From JAPULR01 sp965238215 (lineage in GTDB: Bacteria > Chloroflexota > Dehalococcoidia > Lucifugimonadales > GCA-2712585), in NCBI GenBank assembly GCA_965238215.1, contig OZ250180.1:2480001-2544000 (forward strand): a stretch of 64,000 bases of DNA. Reading direction: 5' to 3'. The notes under the pieces are model-generated. The model saw only the letters and a program-made list of their open reading frames with translations, searched no databases and was not told the origin of the DNA. Both the position numbers and the translations under genes were made by a program. Positions 19,191-28,470 of this stretch are shown here, piece after piece (within the stretch, counting starts at the first letter, position 1; every line of letters begins with the position of its first letter).

Positions 19191-19606
19191 ACGACCCGGT
19201 TAGCCTCACTGCTCAACCTGTCAATCGCCAAGGTCTTTACCCCAGACATCGCTGCGGTCATTGGACCACTCGGGCGCCTGGTAGATAGACTTAGGTTTTG
19301 GGTCGGGGGCTAACCACCTCCTTGGGGCCAAACAGAGACCGGTGCGGAGACAGCCTCTTTGGCCGAGATGTTGCAGACCTGTGAACCCCGCGTGTTGGGG
19401 AGCAGCGGTGAAGGACGGGTTTCCCACAAGAGAGAGTGCCGAGTGCTCGTGACGGCGATGGGGATGGTTTAGTGTGCGAAAAATAGACTCAGCCCGCAGG
19501 CAGCCAACACAACAAACACCAGCTATGGGCTATTCCCCTCCGCTCTATTACCCATTTTCACTGGAAATACACAATCAATTTCCCGTTAAAACGCTCAGAC
19601 ACCTTC
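19191..19606. other. Intergenic region, no gene recognised
   Basis: I see no recognisable frame, RNA or repeat here on either strand. Confidence 0.45.
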
Positions 19607-19760
19607 CTATGAGATCGTGATCTCCAGACGACAGTGGTCACTGGGGCCCCATTGTTCAGGTTTATTGAGTGCATGTATGCGCACGGAATCGGCCATTCCT
19701 CTGAAGGCAACGACGAAGTCCAACTGCCTCGTTGCGGCAGTTCTCGCGAGCCCGAATGAA
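19607..19760 (-). pseudogene. Endonuclease/exonuclease/phosphatase family, C-terminal fragment
   Basis: The minus strand encodes TRQLDFVVAFRGM, HALNKPEQWGPSDHCRLEI and a stop. This is the C-terminal end of EEP-family enzymes, in which the Asp-His pair of SDH is catalytic. No upstream part of the domain is present, so this is a remnant. Confidence 0.7.
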
Positions 19761-19830
19761 ATTGGATGATATCTTGCGAGCCTTAGTAGCGGAGAAGTCC
19801 CATGAATACCGGCTTTTCTAGCTAAGAGAT

Positions 19831-19868
19831 GTTGAATGCGCATCTTGAATTCAAGATGCGCATTCAAC
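19831..19868. repeat. 38-bp perfect palindrome
   Basis: Two 19-base halves (first half GTTGAATGCGCATCTTGAA) are exact reverse complements with no spacer. It lies about 94 bp upstream of the potassium-channel gene. It could be a binding site for a dimeric regulator, a replication/recombination foldback scar or an assembly artefact. Confidence 0.95.
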
Positions 19869-19961
19869 TACCCAACCTATGGCACAGCTTATCCAAACGA
19901 CTCGTCTTGCTCTATCAATTAATCAGATGCAAAGTTAACATATCAGACAAGTGATCTTAGT

Positions 19962-20786
19962 ATGATGCAACGGCACAACGGTAATCGAACCAACTTCAAA
20001 GAGACCGTACACCGGGCTCTGAACGGGGAATCTAAGAGTTGGATAGGAAGAGTCGCCGCAAATTCGGTCACAATCCTAATAATTCTGTCAGTGATTGGGT
20101 TGGTTATTGAAACCGTCGACTCGATCTACGTCGCTTCCGCCCGAGCCTTCTTCTACTTTGAACTGATCTCCGTTTCCATATTCTCCGTTGAGTACCTATT
20201 GCGCGTATGGTCTTGCACTGCAGATCCCAATTACGTTCATCCCCTGAGAGGCCGACTCAAATTCGTTGTGTCCCCGTTGCTTCTGGTTGATCTCTTCGCG
20301 GTTTTGCCCTTTTACGCTGGGCTGTTCATCCCTCTAGGAATGGATCTTAGGGCGCTCAGGGCCCTAAGGCTCATTGCCAGATCAACACGGTTGGGACATC
20401 GCTCGGATGGCATACGCACGTTGCTGCGTGTTCTACAAACCAAGAGCAATGAGCTGCTCACGGTTGTGGTGGTCCTGATAGTACTTCTAATCCTAGCCTC
20501 TTCCTTGATGTACTACATGGAGAACAATGCGCAGCCGGACGACTTCTCCAGCATACCCGCTACCGCTTGGTGGGGTATAGTGACCCTTACGACCGTCGGC
20601 TATGGAGATATGGCTCCCGTGACGGCATTGGGCCGAGTTATAGCGGGTGTGATAGCGATTCTGGGCATTGGGCTATTTGCATTACCCGCGGGTATTTTGG
20701 GATCGGGCTTTATGCAAGAGGTGGAAAGAAAGAAGACCGATGCAGATCGTATATGTCCCAACTGCGGAGAAAGGACATCGGCATGA
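19962..20786 (+). CDS. Voltage-gated potassium channel, Kv type
   Basis: 274 residues, six-helix plan. An S4 helix with regularly spaced Arg (MDLRALRALRLIARSTRL) is followed by S5, the pore loop with selectivity filter TVGYGD (about residue 210), and S6. The short C-terminal tail ends CPNCGE, half of a zinc-ribbon. It conducts K+ across the cytoplasmic membrane in response to voltage by family analogy. No RCK domain. Start ATG at 19962; the Shine-Dalgarno is weak. Confidence 0.92.
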   Translation: MMQRHNGNRTNFKETVHRALNGESKSWIGRVAANSVTILIILSVIGLVIETVDSIYVASARAFFYFELISVSIFSVEYLLRVWSCTADPNYVHPLRGRLKFVVSPLLLVDLFAVLPFYAGLFIPLGMDLRALRALRLIARSTRLGHRSDGIRTLLRVLQTKSNELLTVVVVLIVLLILASSLMYYMENNAQPDDFSSIPATAWWGIVTLTTVGYGDMAPVTALGRVIAGVIAILGIGLFALPAGILGSGFMQEVERKKTDADRICPNCGERTSA

Positions 20787-20874
20787 GAAAATTTCCTCTG
20801 GACAATCCATATATAAACGGCGAACAGATTATGTCCCTGGAAGGCGGGGACGAAAGCCTGTCGATGCACCCGTC

Positions 20875-21120
20875 TTACGCAATGATCGAAACTGTATTCA
20901 GGGCCTTCGATCCAAGCTCCCTGTCTCCTTCGATCACAATCCTTCGCTCCACGATGTCCCTCTCAATACTCTTCGTGAATAGCTTCCAAGCGTCAATCTC
21001 GTTGATTGCGGCCTGAGCGACAGGTTCACCAATTCCACCGTCACACAGCACCCACCCAGCGTCGTTTCGGACCACATCCCAGATCCCCCCGAAGGACCCG
21101 TTATAGTGACCCTTACCATC
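20875..21120 (-). pseudogene. Maleylpyruvate-isomerase-like protein, C-terminal fragment
   Basis: After a frameshift near 21080 the minus strand reads RNDAGWVLCDGG, INEIDAWKLFTK, IVIEGDRELGSKALNTVSIIA and a stop. This resembles the C-terminal SCP2-like domain of mycothiol-dependent maleylpyruvate isomerase/DinB-type proteins. VRVTITGPSGG just upstream in another frame belongs to the same domain. Only the tail is present. Confidence 0.6.
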
Positions 21121-21127
21121 GTTCCTG

Positions 21128-21465
21128 TAGCGGCATCATCACGTCCATGATGATCACGTCGGGCTTGATCTCCTGAGCGAGAATCACCGCCGCCGCGCCG
21201 TCCCCAGCCTGGCCCACCTCCTTGCATCGCCGCGAATGCCCTTCTCACCATCTCAGATGGCAGACGAAGATTGCCCAGAGCCACGTTCCGCACCACTGAC
21301 AGCAGCTGCTCCCTGTCAGTGTCCTTCTGGAGGTATCCGGTGGCGCCGGCGGCCACGGCCTCCACGATAGCGTCCTCCGCCGTAGAGGCCGTGAGCATGA
21401 GCACACGGGTCTCGGGTGCGTACTTCACGATCTCGTGGTCCAGCGCTATGCCCCCGTGGAACCCC
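21128..21465 (-). pseudogene. NarL-type response-regulator receiver domain, halves in swapped order
   Basis: Read 5' to 3' on the minus strand, the second half of a receiver domain comes first (YAPETRVLMLTAS, AVAAGATGYLQKDTDREQLL, down to about 21220). The first half follows (AGDGAAAV, KPDVIIMDVMMPL with the phospho-acceptor Asp, 21128-21216). The intact regulator at 28471-29145 shows the normal order. No HTH domain is present. A rearranged remnant, not a working protein. Confidence 0.75.
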
Positions 21466-21471
21466 ATGGCG

Positions 21472-21590
21472 GTCAGCCCTGTGGGTCTGGCCGGTACGGA
21501 ACCGCCATGTGCTGCGACCGGCGCACCGGCGAGGAGCAGGAGCAGCGTGGCCAGGGCGGCTAACAGGATGGGTAATCTTCGGCTCTCTAT
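21472..21590 (-). pseudogene. Signal peptide and start of an FN3-type surface protein, fragment
   Basis: RRLPILLAALATLLLLLAG, then APVAAHGGSVPARPTGLTA, is the N-terminus of a secreted fibronectin-III protein of a type frequent in Chloroflexota. The domain breaks off after GLTA and runs directly into the response-regulator fragment. Confidence 0.55.
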
Positions 21591-21654
21591 AACTATTACT
21601 TCAGTCTCACCTACAGGGACTGCAATCATTGCCACTCCGTCACCTGGCTGATCA

Positions 21655-21815
21655 ATCGCGGTCAAAGTGTCGTCACAGTCGGTGGTTACGCCGTACCATT
21701 GGTGGAGGTAGGGCCTCGCTCAGCCAGTTCTCACAGTTCTTCCAGCCCGGACGGTTGGTGGCATTGTAGAGTGCGCCCCATGGCTCTCTGATTTCGGGCG
21801 AGAGTGCGGCCTTGG
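21655..21815 (-). pseudogene. Leucine-rich-repeat protein, N-terminal fragment
   Basis: PWGALYNATNRPGWKNCENWLSEA and, one frame away, LHQWYGVTTDCDD match the conserved opening of bacterial LRR surface proteins (ALYNATDGPNW...NWLSDAPLGEWYGVTTD type). No repeats follow. Another fragment of the 20.8-21.8 kb graveyard. Confidence 0.65.
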
Positions 21816-21816
21816 A

Positions 21817-23673
21817 TCAATTGCTGGTCGTGTCGGACTCGCTGGAACCATAATACCAGCGATCGATTACTTCACCGGCGGCCTCGGCAAAGCCGGGATA
21901 AGCATCCTCAACAAAGGCCTTTCGCACGTAGCACACGCCCTTCTCTGCGCCTGTGCACTCATCTTCGTGTTCCAGATTGCTAATCTTCAAGTACAGACTT
22001 CCGAAGCCTCTCCGAAATTCCGTGTTTCCCAAGCGGCTATACAAATTCGCGAATAATCCATACCCCATAGTGTAATTACATCCCGACCCATAGAGGTCTT
22101 TGCCCTCGAGACTTCCATCATACGTCCCCTGGTCCAACTCTCCTATAGTGTTAACCAGAGTACAACCGGTGTCGCTAGGCGAAGCGGGTGCCGAATCTAT
22201 CCGGCCTGTTGCAATTGCCTCCGTAAATGTGGCAGCCCCTTCATCAAGCCAAGTGAATGGCGTTAGAAATCTCCCCATGAGCAACGGATCATGTAACCAC
22301 GTATCTGGATTATTCCAGTAACTATGAGCAATCTCGTGGGCGAGAAGCCGGAAGTTTTCCTCGGATCCGGGTTCAAGCGTAATGAGTCCATACTTATCAG
22401 CACTTGCTCCTGGCCCTTCGGAATGCACGTTGATTATGACTGCCACATTGAAGGGATAGGGCACATTCATGAAACCCTCATGTTGACGGAGTATTTCTTC
22501 CAAAATGTCCATTGTGCGGAATGTGCCGGGAGTGCTGCGGATAACCGCCAAGGTCGTTTCCCCGGCCAGGGGAAGCGCTATTGTCCGCTCTTGTTGATAG
22601 CGCTCATCTGGGTCCAATAGAATAAGCAAACTCTCCACAATCTCCTGATTCTCCGGCGACCACCGGAAAATCCCAAGCAGCGCCGTCAAAATCACGGTGT
22701 CCATGTCCGTGATGCCTCCACTGAAGGAGGGGTGGTTCAGAACCTGTTGCAGATAGCGCCCGTCCCACTGACCGTTCAATAATTCCAGAAAGCGCACTGC
22801 AGAGTAGTCTTGAATTTCGAACGTATCCATAAAAGGCATTTCCAAGATTCCCAAGTTGGATACAATCTCAATGGTATCGGCTTCTTTTTCGGTTAGTCCG
22901 TCCCTGATCCAGGGTTTCCCCAGCAAAGCCGAGAATACTATGTCGGTTTTAAACGCCGCCAAAGCCAGGGTTGCAACGGCGTAAGACTCGGATGCGCTGA
23001 CGCCGTCCTGGATCCAGGACAACGCCACCAAGGCATCGTATTTTTCAGGGTAGTAGTCCCTTACCTCCAACAGCCTTACGACTAAATGAGGTGGGGTAGG
23101 AGTAGGCGTGGGCGTGGGCGTGGGTGTAGGCGTAGGTGTAGGTATCGGCGTGGGCGTGGGTGTAGGTATCGGCGTGGGCGTGGGTGTAGGTGTGGCTGTG
23201 GGCGTAGGTGTAGGTGTGGCTGTGGGCGTGGGTGTAGGTGTGGCTGTGGGCGTAGGTGTAGGTGTGGCTGTGGGCGTAGGTGTAGGTGTGGCTGTGGGCG
23301 TAGGTGTAGGTGTGGCTGTGGGCGTAGGTGTAGGTGTGGCTGTGGGCGTAGGTGTAGGTGTGGCTGTGGGCGTAGGTGTAGGTGTGGCTGTGGGCGCCTG
23401 TGTCGGCGCCATGGTGGGCGTCGGCGCAGGCGTAGGTATGGGCGTGGGAGTTGGTTTGGAGGTGGTTAAGGTCGCTGCGACTTTCGCCTCCACTGTTGCA
23501 TCAATCGCCGTCTCCGCCTCACTGGTGCCGCGGATACCTGCCTCCACCGTCGCTGAAACGTCAGCTATCGGTCGGGATGCTGTTTGAGTGTCCGCAGGAG
23601 ACGGTACCTCGCTGGTACAGGCAACAGCTGTTAGGCCGGAGATTACTAAGACTATCAGGAAGATAATTCTCAT
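21817..23673 (-). CDS. Lipoprotein gluzincin-type metallopeptidase with Thr-Pro linker
   Basis: 618 residues. A lipoprotein signal ends LTAVAC, followed by an Ala/Thr/Glu region and about 110 residues of (PT)n/TATPTPTP repeats. The globular domain has LLAHEIAHSYW (HExxH) and, about 30 residues later, WLDEGAATFTE with the third zinc-ligand Glu, an M1-like arrangement. Probably tethered to the outer face of the membrane and reaching out through the rigid linker. Substrate unknown; the family is not one I can name exactly. Confidence 0.8.
   Translation of the reverse strand: MRIIFLIVLVISGLTAVACTSEVPSPADTQTASRPIADVSATVEAGIRGTSEAETAIDATVEAKVAATLTTSKPTPTPIPTPAPTPTMAPTQAPTATPTPTPTATPTPTPTATPTPTPTATPTPTPTATPTPTPTATPTPTPTATPTPTPTATPTPTPTATPTPTPTPIPTPTPTPIPTPTPTPTPTPTPTPTPPHLVVRLLEVRDYYPEKYDALVALSWIQDGVSASESYAVATLALAAFKTDIVFSALLGKPWIRDGLTEKEADTIEIVSNLGILEMPFMDTFEIQDYSAVRFLELLNGQWDGRYLQQVLNHPSFSGGITDMDTVILTALLGIFRWSPENQEIVESLLILLDPDERYQQERTIALPLAGETTLAVIRSTPGTFRTMDILEEILRQHEGFMNVPYPFNVAVIINVHSEGPGASADKYGLITLEPGSEENFRLLAHEIAHSYWNNPDTWLHDPLLMGRFLTPFTWLDEGAATFTEAIATGRIDSAPASPSDTGCTLVNTIGELDQGTYDGSLEGKDLYGSGCNYTMGYGLFANLYSRLGNTEFRRGFGSLYLKISNLEHEDECTGAEKGVCYVRKAFVEDAYPGFAEAAGEVIDRWYYGSSESDTTSN
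23191..23396. repeat. 24-bp tandem repeat inside the lipoprotein gene
   Basis: About eight or nine near-identical 24-bp units encode TATPTPTP on the minus strand. Simpler PT repeats continue on the 5' genomic side to about 23105. Length polymorphism or assembly collapse is likely here. Confidence 0.9.
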
Positions 23674-23867
23674 TTTCTTTCCCCAGTTCCGCGAAAATTT
23701 TCAATCGTTCCTATAGACAGGTTCAGCGGCCCCCGGCGCTGACCGAGGCGAACTCCCCGGCCGGAGGCCTGGCCAAGAACCCCAGTTTCCACGTCCGCAT
23801 CCAGTCCCTTCCCTTCCGTCAGCGAGGGAGAGTTAGAATAAGGGGCTCATCAGCGGAATACCAGAGG

Positions 23868-26800
23868 CTAAGAGCCATGCCTCAGCGTTGGGTACTGGCT
23901 TGCGTTGCCGAAGTCCCAGAGGTCATCGCCATTTCCGTCCCCGTCCAGGTCTAGGTTCCAGCTCTCGTAGATGCCCGTGTAGCCTGTTGGCGACTGCAGT
24001 TCGCTGGTCGTCTTGCCCTCGCCGCCGGCGCTCTCGGACTGGCCGGAGGTCTGGGTATTCCAGTAGCTGGCGCGGGCGGTCCCTCGGTCCGCGAAGTTGC
24101 TGGTGCGACCGACGAGGCCGCCTACTTCGCCGAAGTCACTGGTCACGCTGCCTATGGAGTAGCTGGCGTTGATTGTGCCGAAGTGGTTGTTGCCGACCAA
24201 TCCCCCGAATCCCCCTTCCCCGAATCCCCCTCCGGCGTAGCCCACGCTGGCGGTGGAGTAACTGGCGATGACCGTGCCGTTGGAGTTGTCGCCCACAAGC
24301 CCGCCGACTTGAATGATGCCGTTCACGACGCCAGTCACTGAACAGGCGACTATCACAATGTTGTTGGCCCCGGCAAGGCCGCCGGTGTGCAAGCCGCCCT
24401 GCACATCCACGTTGACCAGGGCAAGGTCCCTGATGCTGTTGTTCAGCTCAACCCTACCCCTACTAATCCCGTCGAACCAAGTTATCCCGAACAGCCCGAT
24501 GTACCTAGCGTCCCTGCGATCTATGTACAGGTTGGAGATCGTGTGGCCACCGCCATTGAAGAAGGTCTTGAAGGCGGCGTTGTTAATGTCGTCGCCAATG
24601 GGCAACCACCCCTCGCCATCATTCCAGTAATCATCGCCCGCGTCGGCCCGGCCGTTGCCGTTGGTATCGAAGTCCAGATCCGAGATGAGTTCGTATCCGG
24701 AGCATCCGGAGTCGGGGCAGCCCATGCCTGCGACTGCGTCGGGGAAGGCAGCGTTGTAGCCCGTGGCGTTGGACGAGGGCGAACCGTGGCCATCCAGATC
24801 CCAGCGGATGGCATTCAGCTGCCTCAGATCGGACACTTCAATAAGTCCATCGCCATCCGTGTCGTAGCTCGTGTTCCCCGCGTTCGTTGAATTTTCAGGC
24901 GTGTCGCGATGGTCGTCTCTGTCCAACTGTTCCGTTACTTCCCCGCCGGTTACGGTGAGTGTGAAAGTGCCATCTGTATTTCCGTCCCCTACTACAATGT
25001 AATAGTCCCCTCCGGTCACAGCTTGCCACATTAAATCGATGCTCTGAACCCTGTTTTCAGAAAAGTCGTAGCCCATAAGGCGCGTGTGCTCCTGACCGTC
25101 AGCGTCGAAGAGAGCCAGAATTGGACGCGGCGTGTAAGACTCACGGAAGCTATAACTCTCCCAGTTGAGCGTTAACACATATTCTGTACCAGGTCTGGCG
25201 AGGAAGACGAGCACGTCTATATCGTCAATTTCTTCGAGTTCGACCGCAACGGCTTCCCATATGGCTATTCGGGTGGCGCTCGCGAAGTCGTTGCCATGAT
25301 CGTCAATAATGGACACTGTCAGCGTGTAACTCCCTATGCCGTAGCCCTCCACCGTAACGTAACGCTCGCCGGAACTGGAAGCACGCCAAGAGAGGCGTGA
25401 GGCAGAGGTACCCCCGTAGTCGTCGTTGGCGTCCAGAAACGACCCGTCGGCGGCGTACAGTTCTACTATCGAGTCGTCCAGCGTTCCCAGCGCCACGTCT
25501 ATCTGGTAGCTCCATCCCGCCTCGGCTTGGAAACGGAAGAAGTCGAAGTCGCCATCGTACTCGAGTTCGCCCCGAACTTCGGTTCCCACTCTTATCGCGG
25601 TGGCGTCGTCTATGTCATTGCCGTGATCGTCGGGGACATCCTCATAGTCGTAAGGGACATCCGCCGGGTCTATACAGCCGGCCTCTATCATCTGTTGACG
25701 GACGTCCTCGGGCAGCCGGGTGGCAGCCTCGATAATCTTTTCCTCGAAATCGGCTGATGCGGCCGCGATCAAAATGAAGTTAGCGAAGTCTATAACGTCG
25801 TCCTTGGGCTGTAAATCAACAACAGCCTGGATCGTGCGAAAGCCCTCAATGTTCAGCAAGTGCCACTCAGACAGTTGGGCAGGCGGGGTCACCCCCTCCA
25901 ATCTATCCGCCTCCGCCGCTATTAGAGAAGAGAGGTCACCAAAGGTGGCGTCATCCGCCAGTTCCTGCTCCGACGGGGCGCAGTACGTCAGGTACTCGTC
26001 AAGGGATAAGGTCGCTGCTGCAGGCGTCGGCGTGTGTGTCGGAGCCACGGTGGCGTCGTCTCTGTCCAACTGTTCCGTTGCTTCCCCGTCGGTTACGGTG
26101 AGCGTGATAGAGCCATCTGTCACTGTGTCCCCTACTACAATGTAATAGTCCCCTCTGGTCACAGCTTGCCACATCATCTTGTCCTGAGAACCAAAGACGT
26201 AGTGGTTAAGGCGCGCAAGCTCCTGGCCGCCAGCGTCAAAGAGAGCCAGAATTGGACGCGCCGTGTGCCTCAAACGGCTATAACTCTCCCAGTCGAGCGT
26301 AAACTCATATTCTGTGCCAGGTTCGGCGAGGAAGACGAGCACATCTTTATCGAGGCGGAATTCGAGTTCGATCGCAGCGGCTTCCCCTATGGCTATTCGG
26401 GTGGCGCTCTCGAAGTTGTTGCCGTGATCGTCTGGCTCATCGTAGTCGTCTGGCACAATATCCGGATCCAAACAGTCGACCTCTATCATCTGTTGACGGA
26501 GGTGCTCGGGCAGCCGGACGGCAACCTCGCTTAACTTTTCTTCCAAATCGCTATACTTTTCTTCCAAATCGGGGGCTACGGCCAGGAGGAATTCATCCAT
26601 TTTGGCGTTGTCTATGACATCGTCCTTGGGGAATCTATCATACATAGCCTGGACCGTGCGAAAGCCCTCAATGTACAGATGGTGCCATTCAACCAGATCG
26701 GCAGGCGGAACCATTGCCTCAAGTCTTTGTATAAGCTCCGCAGCTAGAACTGAGACATCACCATAGGTGGCGTCATCCGCCAGTTCCTCCTCTGGCGGGG

Positions 26801-27047
26801 CGCATTGAGCCAGGTACTCGTAAAGGGATAAGGTCGCTGCTGCAGGCGTCGGTTCCGGCGTGGGCGTGTTTCTCGGAGCCATGGTGGGCGTCGGCGCCGG
26901 CGTGACTCCGGACTGTGTTGTGACGGTGGGAGTGGGAACGGCCCCAGCCGACGGCGTGGGGCTTGGCGCATCGGAACACCCGGTCAGGAGTGCGGCAAGG
27001 AGTAGCGCACCCGCTCCTAGCAATCCTAAGGCAATGGACTTTGACAT
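23868..27047 (-). CDS. Large lipoprotein with duplicated N-terminal module, PPC and GLUG domains
   Basis: About 1059 residues. The lipoprotein signal ends ALLTGC, followed by a Pro/Thr linker. A module starting LSLxEYLxxCAP, with ELADDAT and EGFRT(V/I)QA, occurs twice. PPC-like beta domains (DDHGNDIDDATAI, SGERYVTVEGYGIGSYTLTV) come after each. Then come a DTDGDGLIEV calcium-binding-like start and a C-terminal GLUG-repeat region (GGLVGDN, GGLVGNN, GGLVGRT). The ATG at 27047 with GAGGAA upstream gives a clean signal peptide; in-frame codons continue upstream to 27458 but lack sense. Surface adhesion is a guess. Confidence 0.85.
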   Translation of the reverse strand: MSKSIALGLLGAGALLLAALLTGCSDAPSPTPSAGAVPTPTVTTQSGVTPAPTPTMAPRNTPTPEPTPAAATLSLYEYLAQCAPPEEELADDATYGDVSVLAAELIQRLEAMVPPADLVEWHHLYIEGFRTVQAMYDRFPKDDVIDNAKMDEFLLAVAPDLEEKYSDLEEKLSEVAVRLPEHLRQQMIEVDCLDPDIVPDDYDEPDDHGNNFESATRIAIGEAAAIELEFRLDKDVLVFLAEPGTEYEFTLDWESYSRLRHTARPILALFDAGGQELARLNHYVFGSQDKMMWQAVTRGDYYIVVGDTVTDGSITLTVTDGEATEQLDRDDATVAPTHTPTPAAATLSLDEYLTYCAPSEQELADDATFGDLSSLIAAEADRLEGVTPPAQLSEWHLLNIEGFRTIQAVVDLQPKDDVIDFANFILIAAASADFEEKIIEAATRLPEDVRQQMIEAGCIDPADVPYDYEDVPDDHGNDIDDATAIRVGTEVRGELEYDGDFDFFRFQAEAGWSYQIDVALGTLDDSIVELYAADGSFLDANDDYGGTSASRLSWRASSSGERYVTVEGYGIGSYTLTVSIIDDHGNDFASATRIAIWEAVAVELEEIDDIDVLVFLARPGTEYVLTLNWESYSFRESYTPRPILALFDADGQEHTRLMGYDFSENRVQSIDLMWQAVTGGDYYIVVGDGNTDGTFTLTVTGGEVTEQLDRDDHRDTPENSTNAGNTSYDTDGDGLIEVSDLRQLNAIRWDLDGHGSPSSNATGYNAAFPDAVAGMGCPDSGCSGYELISDLDFDTNGNGRADAGDDYWNDGEGWLPIGDDINNAAFKTFFNGGGHTISNLYIDRRDARYIGLFGITWFDGISRGRVELNNSIRDLALVNVDVQGGLHTGGLAGANNIVIVACSVTGVVNGIIQVGGLVGDNSNGTVIASYSTASVGYAGGGFGEGGFGGLVGNNHFGTINASYSIGSVTSDFGEVGGLVGRTSNFADRGTARASYWNTQTSGQSESAGGEGKTTSELQSPTGYTGIYESWNLDLDGDGNGDDLWDFGNASQYPTLRHGS

Positions 27048-27227
27048 TATCACATTCCTCGGTGCAAGATTCAGTGTCACGATCGCGTCTACGTTAGCCT
27101 TCCCCATGACGCGTCGTAAGGTTCGTTTGTACCTACTCGAAGGGGTACTTTTGTATCTGTTCGACAAGGTACGGTCGAACCTTGCCGCTGTCGTCGAGCA
27201 GCGTACATTATTTGCTTTAGTTGAGGC

Positions 27228-28469
27228 TTGAATTTGCAGACCACGCCGGGCGATGCGATGGCAGGGCCCCGCCGAGAGCCTGATCGTACCGATCGGGACG
27301 ACCTGCGCTACAACCTGAGGATTTCGGTATGGGTACGATGGTTTCTCCTGATAGTCTGGCTGTTGCAGTTCAACTACCGGCCAAACTTCGCAGACCCTGC
27401 TTATTTTCCTACCATGCTGTTGGCGGTATCGGTGCTGGCCCTCAATGGCTACGTTCACTACCGTATCAGGTCGAGTCGGACGGTTACGTGGCGCTGGGCG
27501 CTGGCTCTCAGCGTGATGGACGGGGCGATGATTACGGCGGGCATAGCGATTTCATCCAGTGGATTCCAGAACACCTTCTTCGTGCTGTACTACCCCGCCC
27601 TCGCCATGTTCGCCGTGGTCTTCACCTCCTTCAGGCTCAGCTTCGCCTGGGTCACGATGGTTGCGGTCGTGTACGCGGCGTTGAGCCTGGGGATGGAGCC
27701 GGGCGTCGACTACGAGATCAAGGAGGAGAAGGTGCTGTTCACCAGGATCGTCGCCATGTACGCGGTCGTCGCGGCGGTCAACTTGGTCTCCAGGTTCGAA
27801 CGGACTAGAAGGAGAGAGGCCGTGGAGAGGGAAGGCGAGCTTCAGCGGGAGCGGATCGAACTCTCGCAGACCATCCATGACACCATCGCCCAGTCCGCCT
27901 ACATGATTGGCCTGGGCATCGAGACCGCGATAGAGCTGGCCGACGGCCGGAACGACGAGGGCCGCGACGAACTGATTGCCAAGCTGGAAGCGGTCCATGC
28001 CCTGTCGAAGTCGACTATGTGGGAGTTGAGGCATCCCATCGACGCGGGACCCATATTTGAGGGCAGGGAGTTGAGCCGGGTGCTGAGGTCGCACGCCTCC
28101 ACCTTCACCACGATCACGTCGATTCCCACCGAGCTGGTCCAGTCCGGCAGGGAGCCCGAGCTTTCCACGGTCACACGGGGATTGCTGTTCTCGATAGCCC
28201 ACAACGTGATGACGAACGCATTTAGGCACTCGCGCGCCGGCAAGGTCGCCATCGCGCTGGGCTTCGAGGGAGATAGGCTCCGAATGTCCGTCTCTGACGA
28301 CGGGATCGGCCTCCCCGACGACTACGCGGACCGCGGCCACGGCTTCAGAAACATGAGAAGGGACGTCGAGCGAATGGGTGGCAGCCTCGAAGCGGGCCCG
28401 GGCGAGTCGGGGTGCGGCACGACCGTAACCTGCGTGGTTCCGTATGACACGAAACGAGGAGGCGCGTAG
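27228..28469 (+). CDS. NarL-family sensor histidine kinase
   Basis: 413 residues. About five N-terminal membrane helices (32-180) are followed by a HisKA_3 dimerisation segment with the phospho-acceptor LSQTIHDTIAQSAYMIG, then a HATPase domain (AHNVMTNAFRHSRAG N-box, SVSDDGIGLPDD, RGHGFRNMRRDVERMGG). It autophosphorylates and transfers to the regulator encoded directly downstream. The start is TTG 27228 (GAGG just upstream) or ATG 27258. It is transcribed divergently from the large lipoprotein. Confidence 0.9.
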   Translation: MNLQTTPGDAMAGPRREPDRTDRDDLRYNLRISVWVRWFLLIVWLLQFNYRPNFADPAYFPTMLLAVSVLALNGYVHYRIRSSRTVTWRWALALSVMDGAMITAGIAISSSGFQNTFFVLYYPALAMFAVVFTSFRLSFAWVTMVAVVYAALSLGMEPGVDYEIKEEKVLFTRIVAMYAVVAAVNLVSRFERTRRREAVEREGELQRERIELSQTIHDTIAQSAYMIGLGIETAIELADGRNDEGRDELIAKLEAVHALSKSTMWELRHPIDAGPIFEGRELSRVLRSHASTFTTITSIPTELVQSGREPELSTVTRGLLFSIAHNVMTNAFRHSRAGKVAIALGFEGDRLRMSVSDDGIGLPDDYADRGHGFRNMRRDVERMGGSLEAGPGESGCGTTVTCVVPYDTKRGGA

Positions 28470-28470
28470 C

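Noticed and set aside
23191..23396. Tandem 24-bp array as a CRISPR
   Set aside because: No spacers; the units are contiguous and encode a Thr-Pro linker.
23108..23587. Plus-strand frame of Gly-Val repeats, and similar Gly/Val-rich minus frames at 48332-48931 and 40934-41305
   Set aside because: These are antisense readings of Thr-Pro/Ala-Pro linker codons in real lipoprotein or membrane genes.
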